Shown here piece by piece: positions 1 to 6,941 of a stretch of 64,000 nucleotides of DNA; position 1 is the first letter of the stretch; every line of letters starts with the position of its first letter. The translations under genes were made by a program, and so were the position numbers. Source of the DNA: DASXUX01 sp036504595 (lineage in GTDB: Bacteria > Planctomycetota > SZUA-567 > H5-PLA8); assembly GCA_036504595.1 (NCBI GenBank), contig DASXUX010000010.1:340359-404358 (forward strand), given 5' to 3'. Below the pieces are notes generated by a model. The model was not told where the DNA came from. It made no database searches and saw nothing but the letters and a program-made list of their open reading frames with translations.

Positions 1-1015
1 CATCAGTCACGTTGTCTGAAAGCCGGCAGAGCATGTTGAAGTTCACGCCGTTGCGGAAGGCGGTGTTGTTGAACCAGTCGCTGCCGCCGGGATGGTGATT
101 GGAGTAGAAACCGCTGGCCTTGTTGCCGACGGCCAGACAGAAGCGGACGGTGTGGCGCGGGATCGGGTTCGGCAGTTTCTCGGCGGGCATCTTGCCATAG
201 CCGCCGGCTTTGAAGCCGTTGCCGTCGCCCAGAGACTCACGTTTTGGGGAGAGCCCGTTGTAGAACGCCCAGCAGTTCTCGAAAGTCACGGCTTCATGCG
301 CGTTGATGCAATCGAAGCCGTCGTCGCTGTTGAACCACGCTCGGCAGCCGCGAAAAATGTTTCCCGTTCCTCCTTTTGGAGGATGGCAGCCGAAGCCGTC
401 GGTGTTGCCGCCCTTGCCGTCTTCCGAGATAAAATCGTGATTGCGGTAGGCGTCGCAGTTTAGAAAGAGATTGTCAGAACCGCGCAGGCTGTAGATGCCG
501 ATGGCCTGGCCGTCGTGCATGCTGAGCCGTTCGTAAATGTTGTGGCTGCCGTCGTTCTCAAAGCAGATGGATTGAGTGTGCTCCAGGATGGTCACCTGCA
601 CGCCAATGACTTCCAGGCCCTTGATATGAATCCAAGAACCGTTCGTATAGAACGCGGTAACACGCAGGCCTGCCGGTTTGACCGCGGAGAAGTCGAACAC
701 CGGTCGTTCATCCTTGTAGGCCCAGTAGTTAATGCGCTTGTCCGGCTCGCCGCTTTTATGCAGATCCATAACGTGCGCGAAGATTCCTTTTTTTCGAGCG
801 ATCTGCTGCTCCTGGACAACGTACGTGCCGCCACGAATGTGGACCGTATCTCCGGGTGAGGCCGCATCCTGTGCGCGCTGGATTGTCGCGAAAGGTTTTT
901 CGAGCGTGCCCGAATCGGCATCGTTGCCGTTGGGTGAAACGTGGAATTCCGCGGCGCAAATGTGCGTGGCAAATGCCAGCAGACAGAACAGTCCGGTTTG
1001 ACGTGCGTGCTTCAT
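1..1015 (-). CDS. Secreted right-handed beta-helix protein, pectate lyase family 9-like (3' end outside window)
   Basis: The frame starts at ATG 1015 and stays open for 338 codons to the window edge, so the C-terminus is missing. Residues 1-22 form a signal peptide ending in a CAAEF-type cleavage region. It is followed by VSPNGNDADSGT and a PFATIQRAQDAA segment, a typical entry into secreted parallel beta-helix polysaccharide lyases. Around residues 195-240 the segments GGNTDGFG, GCRAWFNSDDGFD and FENCWAFYNG match the calcium-binding beta-helix core of polysaccharide lyase family 9. Family members cleave pectate or related uronic polymers outside the cytoplasm. The exact substrate cannot be told, and the catalytic lysine region may lie past the edge. 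It is followed 19 nt upstream by the metallopeptidase gene on the same strand. Confidence 0.78.
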   Translation of the reverse strand, partial: MKHARQTGLFCLLAFATHICAAEFHVSPNGNDADSGTLEKPFATIQRAQDAASPGDTVHIRGGTYVVQEQQIARKKGIFAHVMDLHKSGEPDKRINYWAYKDERPVFDFSAVKPAGLRVTAFYTNGSWIHIKGLEVIGVQVTILEHTQSICFENDGSHNIYERLSMHDGQAIGIYSLRGSDNLFLNCDAYRNHDFISEDGKGGNTDGFGCHPPKGGTGNIFRGCRAWFNSDDGFDCINAHEAVTFENCWAFYNGLSPKRESLGDGNGFKAGGYGKMPAEKLPNPIPRHTVRFCLAVGNKASGFYSNHHPGGSDWFNNTAFRNGVNFNMLCRLSDNVTD

Positions 1016-1034
1016 GCGCTCCACTTTCGACCGA

Positions 1035-1841
1035 CTATGGCTTCTTTGTTGATTCGATCTTCAGGCGTCCGTTGAAAAGATCGTCCACAAGTTTGTAGCC
1101 GTCCGGATCATAGGTTTTGATGAACTCCGGGCCGGGTTGCATGGGCGGCATCGCAGCCGGCCAGTCGCCGCGTCCGCCGACGTACCATAAGGCCATCTCC
1201 GCGAGATACTCGTGCTCGTTCGATCCGCCGTAGATCGGTTTTCCATCAGGCAGTTCCCAGAGTTTTTTCGCGCGAGCGCTCGCGTAGGTCGTCTTGATGA
1301 GATCGCGAACGTTCTTCGAAACGCCGTAGGCGTGGATGGTGTGCGTGAACTCATGCGACAGGATGTCGCGGCCCTTGTAGCGATCTTTCGGCAGCTTGAG
1401 CAGATTCTCTTCGCCGCAACTGCAATGCAGTCCGCCCATGCCTCGCGCGCGCTCATCCAGGGTGATGCGGGGGTTCTCGCGAAGCGGCACGCCTTTCTGC
1501 TTCCGGAAATCAGGCAGGTCGGTCTGGCCCTGGTCTTTGCCGATGATATGCACTTCGGCGCCGGCGTTCAGCAGGTTCTGCAGGATGACCGGATTGTTGC
1601 GCAACAGGTTGTCCACGCGACGCCAAGCTTCATAAAAAGCATCATCCGCGACGACAGTGGAGGCTTTGATCGGCAGGCCGTGATAGGCGAACGCTTTTCC
1701 GAAAAAGTCCTGTTCGGGCGGTTCGATCTTCCGCACCGGGAGATCGGAAATCGTCTGCGCCGTCTTCTCGGCATCGGGCGAAGCAGCTAACGCCGATGCT
1801 ACGGCGGTGCAGAGCGCCAGCGCCATTATCCTTTGCAGCAT
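1035..1841 (-). CDS. Secreted zinc metallopeptidase-like protein (HEFTH)
   Basis: This is a 268-residue protein with an N-terminal signal peptide (MLQRIMALALCTAVASALA). I chose ATG 1841 because it opens the signal peptide and has GAGG upstream; longer in-frame starts only add unrelated sequence. The zinc-binding motif HEFTH is at residues 163-167 and an acidic segment NEHEYLAE at about 208-215 could supply the third ligand, as in gluzincin peptidases. A CSCGEEN cluster near residue 140 could form a disulfide or bind metal. Seen: the zincin motif and secretion signal. Inferred: an extracytoplasmic peptidase. Substrate and family are not recognised. It lies in a same-strand run with two small membrane proteins and the ECF regulatory pair upstream. 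Confidence 0.6.
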   Translation of the reverse strand: MLQRIMALALCTAVASALAASPDAEKTAQTISDLPVRKIEPPEQDFFGKAFAYHGLPIKASTVVADDAFYEAWRRVDNLLRNNPVILQNLLNAGAEVHIIGKDQGQTDLPDFRKQKGVPLRENPRITLDERARGMGGLHCSCGEENLLKLPKDRYKGRDILSHEFTHTIHAYGVSKNVRDLIKTTYASARAKKLWELPDGKPIYGGSNEHEYLAEMALWYVGGRGDWPAAMPPMQPGPEFIKTYDPDGYKLVDDLFNGRLKIESTKKP

Positions 1842-1876
1842 GTCTGATCTATTTTCCTCGCACGGCGACTGGTCCA

Positions 1877-2212
1877 CTATAACCACTTGTGGGCTTCGTG
1901 CCAGATTGAGCAAGCAGCGAACGCCAGCATGGCAACGCATGCGGATGCTCCGGCGAGATCGAACTTCAGCCTCTCTTGCAGCTTGGCGTAAAGGCCGCCG
2001 AGCAGATAGCCGATTCCGGCCGCAAGCAGCGCATAGGCGGTGAAGCAAAACCAGCTCATGGCCGGCGGGCCTTTTATGCTCCCCGTCTCCCAAAGATGCA
2101 GCGTTGGGTAATACTTCAGGATCGGAAGCAGGCCAAACATCGCGCACAGATAGACGGCGACGAATAGCTGAAGCGCGAGACTGCACCGGCAAAGTCGTTC
2201 AATGGGCTTCAT
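1877..2212 (-). CDS. Small integral membrane protein
   Basis: A 111-residue protein starting at MKPIERL, with three or four hydrophobic segments (about 11-32, 52-73, 86-103). The start is fixed by a 2-nt gap after the TAG stop of the upstream gene and an AAAGGGA ribosome-binding site inside that gene's end, so the pair is probably translated together. I do not recognise a family. With its upstream neighbour it may form a membrane module linked to the ECF sigma/anti-sigma genes, but that is only positional. Confidence 0.5.
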   Translation of the reverse strand: MKPIERLCRCSLALQLFVAVYLCAMFGLLPILKYYPTLHLWETGSIKGPPAMSWFCFTAYALLAAGIGYLLGGLYAKLQERLKFDLAGASACVAMLAFAACSIWHEAHKWL

Positions 2213-2214
2213 CT

Positions 2215-2664
2215 CTAGATTCCCTTTAGGTTGTTCAGGACGAGGCTCGCGACGTAGCCGTACAGGACGATCACGAACAGCGAGACGGCGGAGACGCGTC
2301 TGAATCGAACCACTTCTTTTTCGTCGGCGATTCGGGAAATCAGCCAATACGCGAGCAACAAAATAAGGCCGAGTGCGCTCAGGTGCTCTTTGACCTCAAA
2401 GAAGAAGTTCGCGGGCTTGAGGCCCTCGGCGCGCTCAAAATATAGGGCGCGCACGTAATAGCGGTAGGTCGGATAGATCAGCACGCCGCTGACGAACGTG
2501 ACGATGTAGCTCCACAGCACCCACTGATTTTGCAGTCCTCGCGCCGCCAGTGTGCCGCGCAGCGCTCGCCACGCCAAGTGCGCGAGCGAGCCGATGAGCA
2601 CGACCGCCGAGAGTGCGTGAAGGACGAGAATCCATTTGGCCGCGCCTTCGAGGAAGATGTGCAT
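2215..2664 (-). CDS. Integral membrane protein with four transmembrane segments
   Basis: A 149-residue protein with four hydrophobic helices (about 10-32, 47-66, 92-112, 123-143) and short loops. Histidines in the first helix region (VLHALS, LAHLAW) and EHLSALG in the third resemble small haem-binding or CopD-like membrane proteins, but no diagnostic motif is visible. It lies 14 nt after the anti-sigma gene and directly before another small membrane protein, so it may be the last part of an ECF-controlled operon. The function is unknown. Confidence 0.5.
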   Translation of the reverse strand: MHIFLEGAAKWILVLHALSAVVLIGSLAHLAWRALRGTLAARGLQNQWVLWSYIVTFVSGVLIYPTYRYYVRALYFERAEGLKPANFFFEVKEHLSALGLILLLAYWLISRIADEKEVVRFRRVSAVSLFVIVLYGYVASLVLNNLKGI

Positions 2665-2678
2665 TCAGGTTCCTTTCT

Positions 2679-4106
2679 TTACTGGCTCGTCAGCGCCAGA
2701 AATTTGCCTCCACCGGCTGCGAAGACCCGGCCGCCGGCAACGATAAGCCCGTCGCAGGCCTGGCTGGTGACGCCGGAGAGTTCGCCGAGTGATTCACCGG
2801 ACGAAGCGAGCACGGTCAGGCTGCCGGCGGTGCTGCTGGCGGGCGTGAGCAACTGACCGCCCACATATGTCGGCGGCGCGCACAGGCCGCTGGTTGCGTC
2901 CTTGCGTTGCCAGAGCAGGTGACCATCGGCAATCGCGAAGGCTTTTCGTCCGGCGGAGACATAAACAGCATCAGGGGTGAGCGCCAAGCCGCCCAGAAAA
3001 GCGCCGTTGATTTTCTGTTCCCAGGCGAGCCGGCCATCGGCGAGGCTGAAGGCGCAGAGCATATCGCCTGGGAGCAAGACCAGCAGGCGTTCGCCCGCCA
3101 CGCAAACGGAACCCTTGCCATGCACCTCGGCATGTGTCTGCTGCCAAAGCTGGCGGCCGTCTGCGGCGTTGCAGGCCAGGACGGCGCCGCTGGAGGTCTG
3201 GAAGTAGATGCGGCCGTTCGACAGGGCCGGGACGAGAACTTCGCCGCCGAGCTCGTTGCGCCAAAGCGTTTTGCCCGAAGCGGCCTCCACGCAGAAGGCG
3301 GCGCGGCCGTCTCGCGAGGTGCCGTAGAGGCGTCCGCTTTCGGCGCCCAGATAGTTCCAGCCTTCGTCGGGCTTGGGGCTGGAGTAGACAGCCAGTTCCT
3401 TGCCGGTGCTGGCATCCAAAACGTGGCACACGTTTCCGTCGGTGACGTAGAAGTGCCGCTGCATGACGCAACGATCGGGGAACCCTTTGGCCTTGAAGAA
3501 GTCGCCGCTCGCGAAGGTTCTGCTCCAGCGCTCGTTGCCGGTGCGCGCGTCAAAGGCTGTGATTTCGCCGCCGGGTTTTCGCGGAAACTGAACGGTGACG
3601 GCGCCCACAATGACCAGATCGCGCCAAGCGAGCGGCTTGTAGCTGCCGACTCTGCCAGCCAGCTTTTTTTCCCACAAGATGTGCGTGGGCATTTCGAAGT
3701 TCGAGAGTTCTACGCTGCGCGTATTGGCGGCGTCGCCATCCACGAAGCGCCAGGAGTCACCGCAGGCACAGCCGGATTCTGGCACGGAGTTCCGCACGAA
3801 GAAAACGACGGCGATTGCGGCGGCGGCGGTAAGAACTGCTGCAGCCACCCACCCTTTTCGGCGCGACGGAAGCCGGCGCTCTTTCTGCAACTCAACCGCC
3901 CCGAGCGCCAGGATGCGATCGGTAACCGATTTCATTGCCGGTGGCGGCTGCTCAACGCCCAATCCAGCGCGGAGGGATTGATATTCAAACCGGCACGCGG
4001 AGCACGCGGCCAGATGCGTCTCGAATTCCGTCCGTCGCTGGGCATCGAGTTCGTCCAGAATGGCGGCGTCCATAGCCTCCGACGCTTGCGGGCAATCCAT
4101 AGACAA
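2679..4106 (-). CDS. Membrane-anchored anti-sigma factor fused to a PQQ-type beta-propeller
   Basis: A 475-residue protein. Residues 5-38 carry a zinc-finger anti-sigma signature (C5, H31, C35, C38 in HLAACSAC). One transmembrane helix follows at about 86-105. The outer part, about 110-475, is a beta-propeller made of repeated PQQ-like blades (FDARTGNERW, LDASTGKELAV, VEAASGKTLWRN, CNAADGRQLWQQ). Known: zf-HC2 domains hold a cognate ECF sigma factor at the membrane. Here the sensor side is a propeller that could bind a ligand or a cell-envelope protein. It lies downstream of the ECF sigma gene, separated by about 220 nt that include a CACAGAGG repeat. The partner assignment is an inference from adjacency. 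Confidence 0.8.
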   Translation of the reverse strand: MSMDCPQASEAMDAAILDELDAQRRTEFETHLAACSACRFEYQSLRAGLGVEQPPPAMKSVTDRILALGAVELQKERRLPSRRKGWVAAAVLTAAAAIAVVFFVRNSVPESGCACGDSWRFVDGDAANTRSVELSNFEMPTHILWEKKLAGRVGSYKPLAWRDLVIVGAVTVQFPRKPGGEITAFDARTGNERWSRTFASGDFFKAKGFPDRCVMQRHFYVTDGNVCHVLDASTGKELAVYSSPKPDEGWNYLGAESGRLYGTSRDGRAAFCVEAASGKTLWRNELGGEVLVPALSNGRIYFQTSSGAVLACNAADGRQLWQQTHAEVHGKGSVCVAGERLLVLLPGDMLCAFSLADGRLAWEQKINGAFLGGLALTPDAVYVSAGRKAFAIADGHLLWQRKDATSGLCAPPTYVGGQLLTPASSTAGSLTVLASSGESLGELSGVTSQACDGLIVAGGRVFAAGGGKFLALTSQ

Positions 4107-4169
4107 GCTCCTGTGACGTTCTGGTCGAAACGTAACCCAGCCGACTCCGAGCGGTCTTTAACAGCCTTC

Positions 4170-4208
4170 AACACAGAGGCACAGAGAACACAGAGGTCAC
4201 AGAGAATA
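4170..4208. repeat. Degenerate CACAGAGG tandem repeat
   Basis: Four to five imperfect copies of CACAGAGG/CACAGAGA lie between the sigma and anti-sigma genes. The same unit recurs at 13059-13094 and, with period 9, inside a coding sequence at 6162-6190. Confidence 0.8.
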
Positions 4209-4328
4209 GATTAGAATTGGAACCGCGGCGAACTCTGCGTCTCAGCGTTGAAAGCTGTTCTCCTGCCCGGGTTGAACGTTTGCGTCAAAATAGGTACGGA
4301 GCAGCGTGCAGTTCGGGACAGGTTTGCG

Positions 4329-4895
4329 CTAGATTTTGCCTTTGGTTTCGGCGGTCTTCAGACGTTGGCGAACTTGGGCCAGGGCGCGATAGGCGCGCTT
4401 TTTGGCCGCGTCGGTTGAGAGGTCAAATTTCGCGGCGATTTCTTCAAAGCACCAGCCCGCATGAATGCGCAGGATGAGAATTTCGCGATCTTCCGCGGGG
4501 AGTTCCTGAAGCGCGCGTTGAGCGTCGAGATATTCCTCGCGGGCCTCGGCGTGAACAGCGGCATCCGGAGCCGGGTCGCGTTCCGCCGAACTACTGTGGC
4601 GCGACGCCGTCGCACGCCGGGCGCGTTCGTCGCGGCAGAGGTTGCGCAAGATGGTGAAGAACCAAGAGGAGAACGATTGGTCTTTCTGGTACGAAGTCCG
4701 TGCGCGAATCACGCGCAGAAAGCACTCCTGCACGGCGTCTTCGGCGGCAGCGCGGTTGCCCAGAAGCATCTGTGCGGCGTGCAGCGCTCGATCCATGTGG
4801 CGCGCGACGATTTGTTCGAACAGAAGATTGTCGCCGCTGCGGGCGAACGCCGTCATCAACTCCTCGTCGGTGGGATTGCTTGAACTCAGCGACAT
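4329..4895 (-). CDS. ECF-type RNA polymerase sigma factor
   Basis: A 188-residue protein with the normal two-domain layout of ECF sigma factors. Region 2 (about 12-85) contains FEQIVARHMDRA, AAEDAVQECFLRV and SFSSWFFTILRNLCRDE. Region 4 (about 130-180) has LPAEDREILILR, a helix-turn-helix with CFEEIAAKFDLSTDAAKKR and a basic end. The linker is alanine- and arginine-rich. It should direct RNA polymerase to a small regulon and be held inactive by the adjacent zf-HC2 protein. A repeat-filled gap lies directly upstream; no promoter for this gene could be assigned on its own strand. Confidence 0.92.
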   Translation of the reverse strand: MSLSSSNPTDEELMTAFARSGDNLLFEQIVARHMDRALHAAQMLLGNRAAAEDAVQECFLRVIRARTSYQKDQSFSSWFFTILRNLCRDERARRATASRHSSSAERDPAPDAAVHAEAREEYLDAQRALQELPAEDREILILRIHAGWCFEEIAAKFDLSTDAAKKRAYRALAQVRQRLKTAETKGKI

Positions 4896-4934
4896 GAGGG
4901 CCTTTTTACTACCGCATGGGGGCGGTGAAAAGGT

Positions 4935-4967
4935 GGGGTTCAGGGTTCAGGGGTCAGGGTTCGGGGT
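4935..4967. repeat. Period-7 repeat, unit GGTTCAG
   Basis: Four consecutive heptamers, GGTTCAG, GGTTCAG, GGGTCAG, GGTTCGG, then a partial copy. The same unit appears at 13103-13131, 13571-13605 and 20258-20278. Confidence 0.85.
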
Positions 4968-4986
4968 AAAATGTTCCTGAATTAGG

Positions 4987-5016
4987 TTGACGTTAAGGTG
5001 TCATATATGGTATATA
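4987..5016 (+). promoter_or_regulatory. Candidate sigma-70-like promoter
   Basis: TTGACG at 4987-4992 and TATATA at 5011-5016 are 18 nt apart, in an AT-rich island. On the plus strand it would drive the HTH gene starting near 5236 with a leader of about 200 nt. The region is fairly symmetrical in composition, so it could also serve the sigma gene. Confidence 0.4.
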
Positions 5017-5151
5017 GTTGGGTAGAGGTCGTTCCGAAACATATTGATCTCGGACTGGCGTTGATTAAACGCTGGCGAGGGAAACCGGGCGAATCTCGAA
5101 TATCGCAGGACTGATCCACGGACAATCTAGCAGCTTGTAGCGCGACGATGG

Positions 5152-5207
5152 CGTCACGTGCTTGCGTAGCATGTGACGGGTGGCGCGTGGCGGGTGACGG
5201 GTGGAAT
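5152..5207. repeat. Stem-loop followed by a GTGACGG period-7 array
   Basis: At 5152-5178, CGTCAC pairs with GTGACG and TGCT with AGCA around a short loop, with one G/T position between the two stem blocks. The 3' arm continues into heptamers GTGACGG, GTGGCGC, GTGGCGG, GTGACGG at 5173-5200. The complement of the same unit occurs at 12538-12565 and in both orientations at 38108-38203. Confidence 0.75.
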
Positions 5208-5235
5208 CGTTTGCGATGAGGTGGAGGGTGGGAGC

Positions 5236-6618
5236 ATGGGAATTCAGAATTCAGAGAGCAGAATGCAGAATGGCGGAGGCGAGTGCGGTAGCACGAATGG
5301 AGGCGAGAGTGCTACGCAGGATATTGGCGCCCCCTCACCCCTAACCCCTCTCCCTCGCGGGGGAGAGGGGGACCGAGGGGCACGCTTGAGTTCGCCGCAA
5401 AAGGACGCGGCGAACACAAGCGTGGCACCCTGCACTATGGATGAAGACACGGGCAGCCAACAGCAAAGCGGCGGTGCCGCGGCCGAAGGGGCTGCCCGTG
5501 GCACTGGAACGACGGAACGGAGGCGGAATCCGGAGTTGGTGAGGATGTTGGGGTTGGAGCCGGAGGATTTGCTGGATCCGGGGAAGTCGATGTTGTCGGG
5601 TGGGTTGCAACGGCTGTGGGCGACTCAGCGGGCGATGGAGTTGCCTCTGAAAACGGAGCAGGAAGAAGAAGAGGAAGGCCGGGAGCTGACGAAAGAGGAA
5701 AAGGAGGAACTGGAGTATCAGCGGCTGAAGGCGATCGAGGATTCGCCGTGCTGCAAGGCAGTGCCGGACGAAGAGCCGGAAGCGCCGCCGCCGCTGTGGC
5801 GATCGATGACGGGGATTTTTCCGGAGAACGAGCGGGCGATGTCGCCGGCGGGCCGGGCGATGCGGCTGGAAGAGTTCGTCGACGTCGTGATGAAACTGCT
5901 GCGGTATGAGATGGAGCAGGAGCAGGCCAAGCCGAACATTTATCACACGGTGTTTTGGGATCCGTTGCCGCAGGTTTGTTTTGCGCTGGGGATCGCTCGG
6001 GCGCAGTTGACGCGGCTGAGCCGCGAGGCGACGGGGTTGAGCGCGCATGAACTGGTGGATGCGATTCGCGTCGAGAAGGTGAAAGAGAAGATGAAAGAAG
6101 AAGTGAGGAAACGAATTCAGAATTCAGAGAGCAGAATGCAGAAAGGAACGGAAGGGCTCACCACAGAGGACGCGGAGGACACAGAGGACGGGCTTAAAAG
6201 GAAGGCAACGGTCGCGAGTGTCTACGCGGAGATCAAGAAAGAGCGGAAGGGGCCGCAATTTCATCGCGGGGTTTGGGCGCTGGGGTTTGGGTTTCCGAAC
6301 TATCTGAGGTTTTATCGGGCGTGCCTGTTTTACTACAGGCTCGCGCCGCAGCAGTTGGAACTGGTCGCGATTCAGGAGGTGCTCGCGGAGGAAAACGGGG
6401 GCGAAACGGCCGGCACGGAGGCCGGCACCACCACGGCCGGCACGGAGGCCGGCGCTACCGACGGAAGCGAGGCTGAGAAAAAAGAGGAGGAGGCGCGAGT
6501 GCGGGAGGCTTGCGCTCAGGTGCGTGCGCGCCACGTGCAATTTTTTACAGAGATCACGCGGAGGGTTTGGCAAGAGGTCTATGAAGGAGGGAAGGGCGCT
6601 GAAGCGGCGGCGGGATGA
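5236..6618 (+). CDS. AraC-like HTH protein with repeat-derived insertions
   Basis: A 460-residue frame from ATG 5236, which follows a GGAG-rich stretch; ATG 5437 is another possible start. The conserved core begins near residue 93 (RRNPELVRMLGLEPEDLL). A first HTH half lies at about 249-277 (ALGIARAQLTRLSREATG) and a second at about 345-375 (VWALGFGFPNYLRFYRAC), the spacing and pattern of the two helix-turn-helix motifs of AraC-type DNA-binding domains. An acidic/Lys-rich stretch at about 136-160 looks like coiled coil. Three blocks are repeat-derived: residues 1-90, 293-318 between the two HTH halves, and 392-408 (AGTEAG repeated). Function beyond probable DNA binding is unknown. A related gene lies at 63344-64000. 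Confidence 0.65.
   Translation: MGIQNSESRMQNGGGECGSTNGGESATQDIGAPSPLTPLPRGGEGDRGARLSSPQKDAANTSVAPCTMDEDTGSQQQSGGAAAEGAARGTGTTERRRNPELVRMLGLEPEDLLDPGKSMLSGGLQRLWATQRAMELPLKTEQEEEEEGRELTKEEKEELEYQRLKAIEDSPCCKAVPDEEPEAPPPLWRSMTGIFPENERAMSPAGRAMRLEEFVDVVMKLLRYEMEQEQAKPNIYHTVFWDPLPQVCFALGIARAQLTRLSREATGLSAHELVDAIRVEKVKEKMKEEVRKRIQNSESRMQKGTEGLTTEDAEDTEDGLKRKATVASVYAEIKKERKGPQFHRGVWALGFGFPNYLRFYRACLFYYRLAPQQLELVAIQEVLAEENGGETAGTEAGTTTAGTEAGATDGSEAEKKEEEARVREACAQVRARHVQFFTEITRRVWQEVYEGGKGAEAAAG
5241..5504. repeat. Five stacked repeat elements encoding the N-terminus of the HTH protein
   Basis: In order: AATTCAG heptamers (5241-5274); a hairpin with GTAGCAC/GTGCTAC arms (5288-5315); a C-rich/G-rich palindrome of the CCCCTCACCCC type (5331-5380); a hairpin with arms CACGCTTG/CAAGCGTG and GTTCGCCGC/GCGGCGAAC around loop AAAAGGAC (5377-5430); and an 11-bp inverted repeat CACGGGCAGCC/GGCTGCCCGTG (5448-5500). 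All lie within one open frame. Confidence 0.85.
6114..6190. repeat. Heptamer and nonamer repeats between the two HTH halves
   Basis: 6114-6143 repeats the AATTCAG-type array of 5241-5274 almost base for base and in the same reading frame (both encode IQNSESRMQ). 6162-6190 is a period-9 CACAGAGGA array encoding TEDAEDTED. Confidence 0.85.
6409..6459 (+). repeat. Two tandem 24-bp palindromic elements in frame
   Basis: Copies at 6409-6432 and 6436-6459. Each has arm GCCGGC, core ACGGAG, arm GCCGGC and a tail ACCACC or GCTACC. They encode AGTEAGTT and AGTEAGAT. Confidence 0.9.
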
Positions 6619-6620
6619 GC

Positions 6621-6660
6621 GGATTTTGGATTTTTGATTTTGGATTTTGGATTTTGGATT
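6621..6660. repeat. Period-7 repeat, unit GGATTTT
   Basis: Five full heptamers and a partial one (one copy reads TGATTTT) start 3 nt after the TGA stop of the HTH gene. Confidence 0.9.
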
Positions 6661-6712
6661 AAGCGGCGAACGCGAAAGCGGGAAGGCGGACGACCACGGA
6701 CGAACCGGAGCA

Positions 6713-6757
6713 GCGGGCGAGGACGCCCGCACTACGGCCGCTCCCTTACGGTCGCGG
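6713..6757 (+). repeat. 24-bp element with GCGGGC arms and an adjoining palindrome
   Basis: 6713-6736 has arms GCGGGC/GCCCGC, core GAGGAC and tail ACTACG, matching the 24-bp family but with different arms. It runs into an imperfect palindrome CGGCCGC/GGTCGCGG around TCCCTTAC (6735-6757). Confidence 0.8.
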
Positions 6758-6875
6758 TTCTGATGCGCGCGGCGTCGCCAGGTTCTCTGCGGCTCCGTGT
6801 TGAAGTCGTGGGCTTTTGGGTGGGCTTAGGCGGGCGGGGCGGCGGCATGGCGAAGCGGGGCGGCGAAAGCCTACA

Positions 6876-6910
6876 AAAAGCCCCTCGGCGTTTGGCGCCA
6901 AGGGGCTTTT
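6876..6910 (-). terminator. Rho-independent terminator
   Basis: AAAAGCCCCT (6876-6885) pairs with AGGGGCTTTT (6901-6910), and GGCG/CGCC extend the stem around a 5-nt loop. On the minus strand the stem is followed by a T run, so it ends transcription of the RidA-like gene. The T's on the plus side may make it bidirectional. Confidence 0.85.
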
Positions 6911-6941
6911 GATGAACAGACGCGACTCTGAGTGGCTTGCG

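Larger units (their letters stand above)
4896..5235. other. Gene-free gap with repeats and a possible promoter
   Basis: This gap separates the divergent sigma and HTH genes. It holds a GGTTCAG heptamer array, a candidate promoter, a stem-loop and a GTGACGG heptamer array. I see no coding sequence in 5020-5150. Confidence 0.6.
6619..6941. other. Gene-free gap, repeats plus terminator
   Basis: This stretch holds a GGATTTT heptamer array (6621-6660), two palindromes (6713-6757) and a terminator (6876-6910). Nothing coding is apparent between the two convergent genes. Confidence 0.65.

Noticed and set aside
6876..6910. Another member of the mobile hairpin family
   Set aside because: The A/T runs on both sides and the position right after the RidA-like stop make a terminator the simpler reading.
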